From assembly GCA_016709225.1 (NCBI GenBank), contig JADJEE010000001.1, forward strand, positions 1,612,001 to 1,676,000: DNA of 64,000 nucleotides, given 5' to 3'. The stretch is from Deltaproteobacteria bacterium. Lineage in GTDB: Bacteria; Myxococcota_A; Polyangia; Nannocystales; Nannocystaceae. Positions 1-8,143 of this stretch are shown one piece after another. The notes beneath the pieces are model-generated. The model ran no database searches. It was not told where the DNA came from and worked only from the letters and a program-made list of their open reading frames with translations. Both the position numbers and the translations under genes were made by a program. How positions within the stretch are numbered: the first letter of the stretch is position 1; the number at the start of each line of letters is the position of its first letter.

Positions 1-3000
1 CGACCCGCACGCAGCGTCCGAGCGCGTCGTAGTGCATCCGCGCCATGGTCTTGCCGGGCGCGTCGCCGTAGTGCTGCGAGCTTGCGATGGTCGGTGCCTC
101 CGTGCGCACCGGCAGGCCCTTGTTGTTGACGATCGTGCGTCCGCTGACGCGGAACTTGCCGCCCTGGGTGCGTGCGCGGCTCTGCAGCACGCCGCCGCCG
201 CCGTCGAAGTACGTGACCGAGAGCGCGACGCGCTCGGTGTGCTCGCCGTGCTGCAGGCGCACGTACGCGGTCGTCGAGGTCGGCCTGCCGTTGCGCGCGA
301 AGGCGTGCGCGTCGTGGTGGTAGCGGCGGGTCGGATGCTGGTGGCTGTCGCCTTCTTCGCCGAGCTTCGCGAGCGCCGCGGCGTCGCTGCCGAAGTCCTT
401 CGCCGCGCGCTTGACCGCCTGGCGCCCGCGCGTGACCTCGCGGATCACCCGACCCAGCGCGTCGTACGCGACGACCACGGTGGTGTCGTTGGGGTCGCTC
501 GTCGCCCACGGCGCGAGCACGCGGTAGTCGTGGATCGCGTCGCTGCGCAGCGGCGGGCCGCCGGCAACGAGCGTCTGCGTGGCCGTCACGCACAGGCGAT
601 GCGCGTCGTACTCGGTCTCGCCGACCTTGGTGCCGAACGGATCGTACTGCGCGACCGGCAGGTAGAACTGCGCCGGGTCGAACACCGTGCGCCCCGAGGG
701 CGCCCACCAGCTGCCGTCGTCGTGGACGTAGCCGGCCGCGCCCAGCAGCTCGGGCAGCGGCTGCAGGCCCGCGATCGCCAGCGGCGTGTCGAACAGCGCC
801 GCGGCGCGCGTGGTGTCGAGCTGCGCGAGCGTGTGATGGGGCAGCGCGAACGCACCGATCACGCCCAGCGGCAGCGCGGCCTTCCCATCACCGCCGTCGC
901 AGTACAGCACGCGCGAGCATGACAGCAGCCGCCGGGCAGGCCCGCCGCTGGGGGCCGCATGGAAGCCGATCTCGCTGCCCCCGCTCGCCGCCGACACCAG
1001 CGCCGCAAACGACAGCGGCGCGCTCGGGTCGACCGCCACGCCGGTGACCTCGAAGCTCGCGGTCTCGAACACCACGCCGATCCGCACGCTCCCGTGCGTG
1101 TCGCGGTTGGCGATCTTCGACACCGTCGCGACGATCACCGGCTGCAGCTGCGCATCGACCATGTCGCCGTCGCGCAGCACCGCGTCGTCGTCGACGGGCT
1201 CGAAGAACGGCGGCTCGCGCCCGCCCGGGCCATCGGGTCGCAGGACGTCGCCGGTGGTCGCGTCGATGCGCACGACGCCGCCGCCGCGGCTGGTCCACGT
1301 CGCATACGCCGGCGCATCGGGGCCGAGCACGCCATCGGCCGTCGGCACCGGCGGCTCGATCGCCGCGGCGAACATGAACACCTCGGTGCGGCGGTTCTCG
1401 GCCTGCGCGACGTCGTCGTCGGTCGCGACCACGGGGTAGTGCTCACCGCCGGCGGCCACACCGATCGTGGTGCCCTCGGGCAACAGCGCCTCGCGGGGCT
1501 CGTCGCCGGGTTGCGGTGCGGCGGGCGAGCCGGGCTCGGCCGCACCGCCCGTGCCACCATCGCGACGCATGTAGCGGGCGATGAGCGCCCGCCGCGTCAG
1601 CGGGCCCATGTCGCCGTCATCGTCGAGCCCGGCGCTGCGCTGGAACCCCGCCAGGTCACCCGCGAAGCCGACGTCGGCGAGCATCAGCGCCTCTTCGTGG
1701 GCACCCAGCCGTCGATCCTTGGGGACGCTCTTGTCGAACAGCGGCAACCACGCGTCGGCGTCGCCGCGCAGGAACGCCGCGACCGCGTGGGCGCGCTGCA
1801 GCGACAGCGCATCGTTGTCGGCGAGCTTGCCCTCGCGATCGGTGTGACCGACCACCAGCACCTCGCCGCGCGCCTCGTCGCGGTGCATCGCCGCGAGTAC
1901 GCCCAGGCCCGGTCGCGCCTGCGGCAGCACGAAGCTCTTGGCCTCGTCGAAGAGGATCCCATCGAGCCGCACCTGCACGACGGCGTCGACCGGGTGCTCG
2001 GGGGTCGGCGTGGGTGGCTCGACCGGCACCACCCACTTCGGTTCCGGTACCGCCCGACGTCGAGGATACGCGACGCTGATCGTCCGCAGCGCGTTGCCGA
2101 AGTCATCGAGCTCGAGCACCGCCGACTGCGACAGCCGCGGATCGGCCAGCGCCGCCGTGCTCGCCGGCACCTCCGCCTGCGCCGGATCGAACGCCGGCTC
2201 ACCCGCGAGCTCGTAGGTGTACGTCAGCGACTGCTGCGTGTGCACGTGGTGGCACGGCGTGCCGTGGGGACAGACGGCCGCCAGCGCACGCACGACGTGG
2301 GCGTGCTGCACGACCACCAGCGGCGTCGTCGGGGCCGCGGCATCCTCGCTGTAGCTCTCGACCCGCAGCGTCGCGCCCCGCACCGCCCGCAGTCCGTCGG
2401 CATCACCCGCGCACCCATCGAAGCTCACCGGCTCGAGCACGGCGGCCTGCGGGTCGGCATCGCTGTACTCGTCGCGCAGGTCGAGCGGCGCGCCGACGTG
2501 GAACCACGTCACCGTGCGCAGCGGCGCGACCACGTCGGTCGCGTCCATGCTCTGCAACGCGCTCGAGGGCCCGAGCTGCTCCACCTCGGCGCTGTCGCGC
2601 TGCTCGACCCTGGCGAAGCCTCGGAACTCGCGCTCGCGGGGGTCCCAGTGCCCGTGGTGGTACGAGAATCGCGATACGTGCCGCGTGCCCGCCACGAGGT
2701 CGCGCGACTCGACCTGCGTCACCACCGACAGCGGTCGCGGCAGCCGCGTGCGCCACGGCTGCCCGCGCACGCGATCGGCGAGTTGGAACGTCGCGCTCGA
2801 CGCATACGCGACGCTCGTGCGCGCACCGAAGCCCGAGTCGTCCTGCACGAGCAGGTACGGTGGCGCGGCCATGAAGTCGACGATCGTGAGCGTCGCCTCG
2901 GGCTCGGCCTTCGCGAACGCGAACGATGCGGTGGTGTTGCCGTCGACGCAGCACAGGCTCGAGCACCGCAGCTGCTCGAGCGGCGGCACGGCGAAGCTCG

Positions 3001-5143
3001 CCGACCGCTGCAGCGCGTTGCCGCTGGCATTGGCCCACAGCGTCGCGCCGCGCTGGCCCAGGTACAGCACGTCGACCGGACCGAGCCCGTCGACATCGCA
3101 CAGTCGCACGCGATCGATGTCGACCGGCTCGCCCAGGCCCGGCGCGTCCATCACGACCTTGCGACCGAAGCGTCCGTGGCCGAGGTTGGGCCAGTACGCG
3201 ACCTCGTCGGCGCGCAGCCGCACGACATCGGGCAGGCCGTCGCCGGTCATGTCGGCGAGCACGATCGCCTCGGTGCGCACGTCGGCGGTGCCACCCTCCG
3301 CGGGCGGACGATCGCGACGCGCGTCGTACAGCACCGGGCCCGGGCCCGCATCCTCGTCGCCGTCGTGCGTGACCGCGGGCTGCAGCGTCCAGCCGTCTTC
3401 GCTGCGCTCGCCCAAGCGCCGCCACCACGTGTAGCTGCCGTCCTTCGCGACCAACACGTCGGCGATGCCGTCGCCGTCGAGATCGGCGACGTAGATCCGA
3501 TGCTGCGCCTCGATCGGATCCTTGCCCACCGGTGGCGTGTGCGCGGCCGCGATCTGCACGCCGTCCTTCCAGGCCGCGCCAGCGCCGGCGAGGTCCTCGG
3601 GCTCGCGCTCGAACACCGTCGCGTCGCTGGGGCCGAACTCGACCAGCGCTGGCCGCCCCTGCGGCGCGACGTCGAGGAAGCGCTGCGCATGCAGTGCAGG
3701 GTCGGTCGACGGCGATGCGCCGAAGCCGACCCGCGCGGGTGCGCGGAAGCTGCCCGGCACATCGCCGGCGGCGCGGTGGTCGAAGTGCCCGGTGTCGCGC
3801 ACCACGAGCCCCGCGAGGCCGTCGCCGTCGAGGTCGATGAGCTCGGCGTCGGTGTACTTGCCCGACAGATCGAGCGCGACGCCGCCGAGCTCGGCGGTCC
3901 CGAGCGTGCGGGTCTTGGCCGCGATGGTGCGCGGGCTGTACGTGAAGCGTCGCGGCGGCAGCGCCTCGCGATCATCACCGTCGTAACCGCGGATCGTCGC
4001 GCTCACCAGCCGCGACGCGAAGCGATCGGCCTCGTAGCCCAGCTCGAGCGCGCGCACCAACGTCGGCTTGCCCGCGTTGCACTCCGCGAAGCGATGGAAC
4101 ACCAGCACCCGCGCGCAGCGTCGACGCGTGCGCACCTCGAAGCCCGCCCGTGCGCTCGAGAACGCATCGGGGCGCAGCGGCCACGGCTGGTCCTCGTCGA
4201 TGCGCGGATCTTCGGCGTCGTGCTGTCCGTGGTCGAACACCACCTCGAACGCGAACGGGGCCCGCGCGCCCGGGTCGTCGAACGCCGTCGGCTCGAGCGG
4301 TGCGGCCGGCAGCAGGGTGCGATTGCCGTACAGCACCCGTCGCAGGTACCGCTGCGGCTGCGGCCCGCTCGCGCCGCGCTCACGAGCGCCACCGGTCTCG
4401 ACCCCACGGAGATCCTCGGCCTGCCAGCGGTACAGCACCACGTTGCCGAAGGCATCGCGCTGCTCCTGCAGCAGCCACTCGAACACGTGCGACGGGTCCT
4501 CGGGGTCCGCGATCTGCCCCTCTGTGGTGCGCCCGAAGATCGACACCACGTCGTTGCGGTCGCGCACGATCCAGTGCGCAGCTGCACCGCTGCCCTTGCG
4601 CTCGATGCGAGCGAAGCTCGACTCGACCCGCGGCCGATGGCGGCCGCCCTCGATCTTCACCAGCGCCTCGCCATCGCCGAACGCGAACACGTCGAGCTCG
4701 TCGTCGTACTCCGGCACCCCGCGCCCGTGCGCGCGCACGATCGCCTTCGTGCTCACGCGTCGGATCGACGGCACCGACAGCCGCCAGCCCCACCCGAATG
4801 GCCCGTTGCCACCCGTGCTCGCGTAGCCCAGCGACAACCCCGGCGTCAGCGCCCGCGCCCGCGGCAGCGGCAGCCCGATCGCCACCGCGCCCACCCCCGT
4901 CGGCGCGCTCGTGCTCCACGCCTCGCCCTGCTTCGCGATCGCAAAGCCACCCTCGGCCCGCGATCGATCCGGCAGCATCGCCCCGCCCGGCTCCGGCTTC
5001 GGAATCGCCGCCACGAACTCGTGGCGCTTGCCCTCCTCGAGCGACTGCGGCGCGATCGACCCGTTCGGCTGCACCCGCACGTCGACCCGCACATCGAACC
5101 CCGGCCGCGGCGCCGCCGGACCGCCCGAGCCAGCCCCCGTCAC
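1..5143 (-). CDS. TcdB/SpvB-family toxin complex protein with embedded OmpA-like module (3' end off window)
   Basis: Large Tc-toxin B-type protein, over 1710 residues visible and open at the left edge. GTG start at 5143. The N-terminus has the SpvB signature (STSAPTGVGAVAIGLPLP, about residues 70-90). FG-GAP/VCBS-like repeats follow (DLDGDGIADVLV near 551, DMTGDGLPDVV near 629), then TcdB middle-region sequence (CSSLCCVDGN; DDFGNALRTISVAYPRR). At about 1049-1260 a foreign module is inserted: an OmpA-like part (GHTDREG near 1099, then N..LSLQRAHAVAAFL), a peptidoglycan-binding-1-like part (GFQRSAGL..DGDMGPLT, about 1165-1182) and NRRTEV near 1250. TcdB sequence resumes (RLLSCSRVLYCDGG, about 1406) and YD/RHS repeats (YDALGR) begin near 1560. 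Tc B proteins normally form the cocoon that holds a C-terminal toxin; that end is not visible here. Family call is firm, export route and target are unknown. Confidence 0.9.
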   Translation of the reverse strand, partial: MTGAGSGGPAAPRPGFDVRVDVRVQPNGSIAPQSLEEGKRHEFVAAIPKPEPGGAMLPDRSRAEGGFAIAKQGEAWSTSAPTGVGAVAIGLPLPRARALTPGLSLGYASTGGNGPFGWGWRLSVPSIRRVSTKAIVRAHGRGVPEYDDELDVFAFGDGEALVKIEGGRHRPRVESSFARIERKGSGAAAHWIVRDRNDVVSIFGRTTEGQIADPEDPSHVFEWLLQEQRDAFGNVVLYRWQAEDLRGVETGGARERGASGPQPQRYLRRVLYGNRTLLPAAPLEPTAFDDPGARAPFAFEVVFDHGQHDAEDPRIDEDQPWPLRPDAFSSARAGFEVRTRRRCARVLVFHRFAECNAGKPTLVRALELGYEADRFASRLVSATIRGYDGDDREALPPRRFTYSPRTIAAKTRTLGTAELGGVALDLSGKYTDAELIDLDGDGLAGLVVRDTGHFDHRAAGDVPGSFRAPARVGFGASPSTDPALHAQRFLDVAPQGRPALVEFGPSDATVFEREPEDLAGAGAAWKDGVQIAAAHTPPVGKDPIEAQHRIYVADLDGDGIADVLVAKDGSYTWWRRLGERSEDGWTLQPAVTHDGDEDAGPGPVLYDARRDRPPAEGGTADVRTEAIVLADMTGDGLPDVVRLRADEVAYWPNLGHGRFGRKVVMDAPGLGEPVDIDRVRLCDVDGLGPVDVLYLGQRGATLWANASGNALQRSASFAVPPLEQLRCSSLCCVDGNTTASFAFAKAEPEATLTIVDFMAAPPYLLVQDDSGFGARTSVAYASSATFQLADRVRGQPWRTRLPRPLSVVTQVESRDLVAGTRHVSRFSYHHGHWDPREREFRGFARVEQRDSAEVEQLGPSSALQSMDATDVVAPLRTVTWFHVGAPLDLRDEYSDADPQAAVLEPVSFDGCAGDADGLRAVRGATLRVESYSEDAAAPTTPLVVVQHAHVVRALAAVCPHGTPCHHVHTQQSLTYTYELAGEPAFDPAQAEVPASTAALADPRLSQSAVLELDDFGNALRTISVAYPRRRAVPEPKWVVPVEPPTPTPEHPVDAVVQVRLDGILFDEAKSFVLPQARPGLGVLAAMHRDEARGEVLVVGHTDREGKLADNDALSLQRAHAVAAFLRGDADAWLPLFDKSVPKDRRLGAHEEALMLADVGFAGDLAGFQRSAGLDDDGDMGPLTRRALIARYMRRDGGTGGAAEPGSPAAPQPGDEPREALLPEGTTIGVAAGGEHYPVVATDDDVAQAENRRTEVFMFAAAIEPPVPTADGVLGPDAPAYATWTSRGGGVVRIDATTGDVLRPDGPGGREPPFFEPVDDDAVLRDGDMVDAQLQPVIVATVSKIANRDTHGSVRIGVVFETASFEVTGVAVDPSAPLSFAALVSAASGGSEIGFHAAPSGGPARRLLSCSRVLYCDGGDGKAALPLGVIGAFALPHHTLAQLDTTRAAALFDTPLAIAGLQPLPELLGAAGYVHDDGSWWAPSGRTVFDPAQFYLPVAQYDPFGTKVGETEYDAHRLCVTATQTLVAGGPPLRSDAIHDYRVLAPWATSDPNDTTVVVAYDALGRVIREVTRGRQAVKRAAKDFGSDAAALAKLGEEGDSHQHPTRRYHHDAHAFARNGRPTSTTAYVRLQHGEHTERVALSVTYFDGGGGVLQSRARTQGGKFRVSGRTIVNNKGLPVRTEAPTIASSQHYGDAPGKTMARMHYDALGRCVRV

Positions 5144-5276
5144 GCGCCCGTCCCTTCGCCCGCCCGCGTCATCCCGATGCTGCGTCGGCCAGCCTATGCG
5201 CGCGCGTGCACGTCGACAAGCCGCACGGCGTGGACGGTGGCGGCCGGCGCAGCCCGATCGCAAGGTCGCAGGACGG

Positions 5277-5350
5277 CGCGCCCGCCAGGAATCGAACCTG
5301 GGACATTCGGCTTAGAAGGCCGACGCTCTATCCAACTGAGCTACGGGCGC
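5277..5350 (-). tRNA. tRNA-Arg (anticodon TCT)
   Basis: On the minus strand the cloverleaf is complete. A 7-bp acceptor stem (GCGCCCG with CGGGCGC) is followed by a D arm (GCTC..GAGC), an anticodon arm with loop CTTCTAA giving anticodon TCT, and a T arm with TTCGATT between CCAGG and CCTGG. The discriminator is G at 5277. No CCA is encoded. It reads AGA, a rare codon in such a GC-rich genome. It lies downstream of tRNA-Pro on the same strand, 37 bp away. Confidence 0.95.
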
Positions 5351-5359
5351 ACGCGATCC

Positions 5360-5384
5360 GTGATCCCGCAGCTTGCGGGATCAC
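5360..5384. other. Perfect 11-bp inverted repeat between two tRNA genes
   Basis: The arms 5360-5370 (GTGATCCCGCA) and 5374-5384 pair perfectly around a 3-nt loop. On the minus strand the hairpin starts 3 nt after the encoded CCA of tRNA-Pro and ends 9 nt before tRNA-Arg. No T-run follows it, so it looks more like a processing hairpin in a joint tRNA transcript than an intrinsic terminator. A partial stop between the two tRNAs cannot be excluded. Confidence 0.6.
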
Positions 5385-5387
5385 GGG

Positions 5388-5464
5388 TGGTCGGGGCGAG
5401 AGGATTCGAACCTCCGGCTTCCTGCACCCAAAACAGGCGCGCTACCAGACTGCGCCACGCCCCG
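5388..5464 (-). tRNA. tRNA-Pro (anticodon TGG)
   Basis: The minus strand folds as a complete tRNA. The acceptor stem is CGGGGCG with CGCCCCG. The D arm is GCGC AGTCTGGTA GCGC, the anticodon stem CCTGT/GCAGG closes the 7-nt loop TTTGGGT (anticodon TGG), and the T arm carries GGTTCGAATCC. Discriminator A is followed by an encoded CCA at 5388-5390, unlike the neighbouring tRNA-Arg. Confidence 0.95.
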
Positions 5465-5534
5465 ATTGCGGCCGATGATAGCCGAAAGCTCGGCGCGGCG
5501 GAATCGCCTGCGCGCGCCCTCGCATCGGCCCGCA

Positions 5535-6176
5535 TCACAGGCCGTGGACCTGCCACCACTCGAGCAGACGGCGCAGCGCGATGCCCCGGTGGGAGCGCGC
5601 GGCCTTGTCGTCGGCGCCGAGCTCCGCGACCGTGCACGCGCCGCCGTCGAGCCACGCGTGGGGATCGTAGCCGAACCCACCGGCCCCCCGCGCTGCGGTT
5701 CGGACCTCGACGTCCCAACGCCCCTCGAAGCACTCGAGCGCCTCGCCACCGGGCAGCCGACGACCGTCGACCCGCACCAGCGCGAGCACACACGTGTAGT
5801 GGGCGGCGCTGGCCTCGAGCCCGCGGGCGCGGAGCTCGGCCACGAGCTTGCGATTGTTGGCCGCGTCGTCGCTGGGCTCGCCGGCCCAGCGGGCGCTGAT
5901 CACCCCCGGCGCGCCAGCCAACGCATCGATGCTGATGCCCGAGTCGTCGGCCAGCACGCACGCATCGCCCGGCACGTCGCGCCCGCGCAGCCACACCGCG
6001 ATGCCCTCGGCCTTGAGCACGGCATTGGCGACGAAGCGCTCGCCGGTCTCCTCGATCGTCGGCGGCTCGCCGAAGGCCGACGCCGGCGCCACCTCGACAG
6101 CCCCACGCAGCATCGCGTCGAGCTCGGCGAGCTTGTGGCGGTTGCCGGTCGCCACCACCAACAGGCGGCGGCTCAC
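5535..6176 (-). CDS. rdgB: dITP/XTP pyrophosphatase, RdgB/HAM1 family
   Basis: A 213-residue cytosolic house-cleaning enzyme that hydrolyses dITP, ITP and XTP to monophosphates, keeping deaminated purines out of nucleic acids. Family signatures are all present: ATGNRHKLAEL at the N-terminus, DDSGISIDALAGAPGV..SARWAG (about 77-100), GGFGYDPHAW and the C-terminal ADDKAARSHRG segment. Length fits the family. The ATG overlaps the stop of rph by 4 bp, so the two are probably translationally coupled. The rph-rdgB pair is a widespread bacterial arrangement. Confidence 0.95.
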   Translation of the reverse strand: MSRRLLVVATGNRHKLAELDAMLRGAVEVAPASAFGEPPTIEETGERFVANAVLKAEGIAVWLRGRDVPGDACVLADDSGISIDALAGAPGVISARWAGEPSDDAANNRKLVAELRARGLEASAAHYTCVLALVRVDGRRLPGGEALECFEGRWDVEVRTAARGAGGFGYDPHAWLDGGACTVAELGADDKAARSHRGIALRRLLEWWQVHGL

Positions 6177-6892
6177 CGCACGCCCTCCAGCGCCTGCCGC
6201 TGGGCGTCGACCAAGCTGGCGATGCCCGACTCGGCCAGATCGAGCAGCGCGTCGAGCTGCGCACGGGAGAACGTGCCGTGCTCGCCGGTGCCCTGCACCT
6301 CGACCAAGCCACGACCGGCGAGCGCGACGACGTTGAGGTCGACGACCGCGCTCGCGTCCTCCTCGTAGGCGAGATCGAGCATCGCGGTCTGGGCCTCACC
6401 GACCAGCCCAACGCTCACGGCCGCGACGGGCGCGACGATCGGGTCGGTGGCGAGCCGCCCCTGCGCGCGCAGCTTCGACAGCGCGATCGACAGCGCCACG
6501 AACGCGCCGGTGATCGACGCCGTGCGGGTGCCACCGTCGGCCTCGATCACGTCGCAGTCGCAGACGATCGACAGCGGTCCGGTCGGCCCGACCAGCTGCG
6601 AGAGGTCGACCGCCGCCCGCAGGCCACGGCCGATGATGCGCTGGATCTCCTTGCCGCGACCGCCCGGGTCCCGCGAGCCCCGCGGCGCCGTCGCGCCGGG
6701 CAACATCGCGTACTGGGCGGTGACCCAGCCACCGCCTTGGAGCCACGACGGCGCCCGCTCCTCGACGCTCGCGGTGCAGATCACCCGCGTGCGGCCGGTG
6801 GCGATGAGGGCAGAGCCGAGCGCCTGTCCGATGAAGCCGGGCTCGATCGTGCACGGACGCAGCTGATGGGGTGCTCGACCGTCGTGTCGCAT
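6173..6892 (-). CDS. rph: Ribonuclease PH
   Basis: A 239-residue phosphorolytic 3'-5' exoribonuclease that trims tRNA 3' ends. Diagnostic segments are RHDGRAPHQLRP at the start, GSRDPGGRGKEIQRIIGR, the phosphate-site region, and CDVIEADGGTRTASITGAFVAL. The start at 6892 places the conserved RHDGR motif at residue 2; an ATG-like start 13 codons upstream would add sequence absent from the family. The stop overlaps rdgB by 4 bp. A processing-type RNase suits its location near tRNA genes, but that link is only suggestive. Confidence 0.95.
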   Translation of the reverse strand: MRHDGRAPHQLRPCTIEPGFIGQALGSALIATGRTRVICTASVEERAPSWLQGGGWVTAQYAMLPGATAPRGSRDPGGRGKEIQRIIGRGLRAAVDLSQLVGPTGPLSIVCDCDVIEADGGTRTASITGAFVALSIALSKLRAQGRLATDPIVAPVAAVSVGLVGEAQTAMLDLAYEEDASAVVDLNVVALAGRGLVEVQGTGEHGTFSRAQLDALLDLAESGIASLVDAQRQALEGVR

Positions 6893-6939
6893 GACGTCGC
6901 GAACGCTATGCGTCCGCGCGCGCGCTTGCAACCACGTAC

Positions 6940-7001
6940 GAAGGGGCGCCCCCGCAGCCGCGCGAGCGCCCCTTCACGAGCCCTCGAACGTCGAAGGGCT
7001 C
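6940..7001 (-). terminator. Two stacked hairpins after a small lipoprotein gene
   Basis: One stem pairs 6978-6984 (GAGCCCT) with 6995-7001, extended by a CGA/TCG step. A second perfect 10-bp stem pairs 6940-6949 (GAAGGGGCGC) with 6966-6975. Both lie between the lipoprotein stop (7019) and the rph start (6892). They could end the lipoprotein transcript or shape read-through into rph. There is no clear T-tract. Confidence 0.4.
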
Positions 7002-7018
7002 CAGGCAGGGAAGAAGGG

Positions 7019-7150
7019 CTACTTCTTCTCTTCCTTCTTCTCTTCCTTCTTCTCTTCCTTCTTGGGCTCTTCCTTCTTGTCGCAGGCGGTGGTGGAAAGC
7101 GCGAACGCCGACAGCGACGCGACAACGAGGAGGCTCTTGACGAACTTCAT
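7019..7150 (-). CDS. Tiny lipoprotein with KKEE repeat tail
   Basis: A 43-residue protein. Residues 1-22 form a signal peptide (MKFVKSLLVVASLSAFALS) ending at a lipobox-like TTAC, so the mature protein is probably a lipid-anchored Lys/Glu tail of about 20 residues. The tail comes from a 12-bp repeat (KEEK units, about 7022-7063). GGGAGAG lies 9 nt before ATG 7150, and TATTCT at 7206-7211 is a possible -10 box. The signal peptide resembles that of the next gene upstream, so the two may be related. Function unknown. Confidence 0.7.
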   Translation of the reverse strand: MKFVKSLLVVASLSAFALSTTACDKKEEPKKEEKKEEKKEEKK

Positions 7151-7306
7151 GGTGGTTTCTCTCCCTGGGTGTTGGGGCGCCACGCGCCGACCAAACAGGG
7201 TTGCAAGAATACGCGATCCGGAGACCCAAGCGAGAAATCTGCCGGCCCATGATCGCCTGCCGCCCGCGCTGACCCGGTCGCGGCGAAAACGTGAAGCAGA
7301 ATTGGA

Positions 7307-7339
7307 AACGGCCGGTCGTGCTCTCGCACGCCGGCCGTT
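7307..7339 (-). terminator. Probable intrinsic terminator
   Basis: A 9-bp perfect stem (7307-7315 with 7331-7339, AACGGCCGG) is extended inward by CGTGC/GCACG around TCTC, giving about 14 bp with one bulge. On the minus strand it is followed by TTTCCAATTCTG. It lies about 50 nt beyond the stop of the 153-residue lipoprotein gene. Confidence 0.6.
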
Positions 7340-7387
7340 CACCCGGGTCACGGGCGCAGGAGGTTCCGCGTCAGGACCCCGGAAGCA

Positions 7388-7849
7388 CTACCACTCGCAG
7401 CCCATGGCCGCGGTCGCCTGCTTGGCGGCGTCGAGCGCACCCTTGCAAGCAGCGGCGAGGCCGTCCTTGCCCGGGCCCGCAGCGGCTTCCTTCCAAGCCT
7501 TGGCCGACGCGTCCATCGCGTCCTTCATCGAGCCACGCGCCGCCTCGGGCACCTTGTCGCTGATGCACTTGGTGTACTTCTCGATGTACTCGTCGCACTC
7601 GGGGATGCCGATCTTGTCGCCACCGCCGCCGCCGCCTTCATCGGCCTTGGCCTCTTCCTTCTTCTCCTCGGGGGCGGCGTCCTTCTTGTCTTCCGCCTTC
7701 TTCTCTTCGCCCTTCTTGTCGTCGGCCTTGGCCTTGCCGTCCTTCTTGTCCTCGGCCTTCTTGTCGTCCTTCTTGTCGTCGCAGGCGGGGACCGCGGACA
7801 GAGCGAAGGTTGCGAACACGCCGAGGAGGAGGGTGGAGGTGATCTTCAT
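7388..7849 (-). CDS. Charged lipoprotein with small Cys-bearing C-terminal domain
   Basis: A 153-residue exported protein. The signal peptide (MKITSTLLLGVFATFALSAV) ends in a lipobox-like VPAC. Residues about 24-75 are a Lys/Asp/Glu-rich low-complexity spacer (DDKKDDKKAEDKK), then a Gly run. The C-terminal 60 residues look folded and helical (PECDEYIEKYTKCI ... CKGALDAAKQATAAMGCEW) with four Cys, which would allow two disulfides. Similar small modules are, to my memory, common in Nannocystineae but have no assigned function. ATG 7849 was chosen because it begins the signal peptide. It is followed by its own terminator. Confidence 0.8.
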   Translation of the reverse strand: MKITSTLLLGVFATFALSAVPACDDKKDDKKAEDKKDGKAKADDKKGEEKKAEDKKDAAPEEKKEEAKADEGGGGGGDKIGIPECDEYIEKYTKCISDKVPEAARGSMKDAMDASAKAWKEAAAGPGKDGLAAACKGALDAAKQATAAMGCEW

Positions 7850-8143
7850 GACTTCTTGAGACTCCCGTGAGTGGGTTGGTGGGTGGCCGGATCGAGCCGT
7901 GGCGACCATACGGCGGGGCCGAGGCACGGATCCATCAGGGCTGTGTCACGAAAACGTAGGGATCGAGGCCTCGGCTCGGCCGGCTCCAGCGTGCACCGCC
8001 AGGCCTGTGCACCCGGCGGCGCGGGGGCATCGAGGCCCGCCCCTGCCGCCCTGCTCGGCCCGAAAACCGTGGGAATTCTCAACCCTTGGACCTGACCTTC
8101 GGGGCGCTCCGGGGCCGAGCACTGGGCGTATGCTCCGCCCGCC

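Noticed and set aside
5277..5464. tRNA genes beside the toxin as a possible island attachment site
   Set aside because: No repeated tRNA 3' end, integrase or other island gene was seen next to them in the window; the left flank is cut off, so it stays untested.
959..5899. Very long plus-strand open frame of over 1600 codons opposite the toxin gene
   Set aside because: Arg/His-rich with no domain; it crosses two tRNA genes and lies opposite a gene with clear Tc-toxin motifs. High GC removes stop codons.
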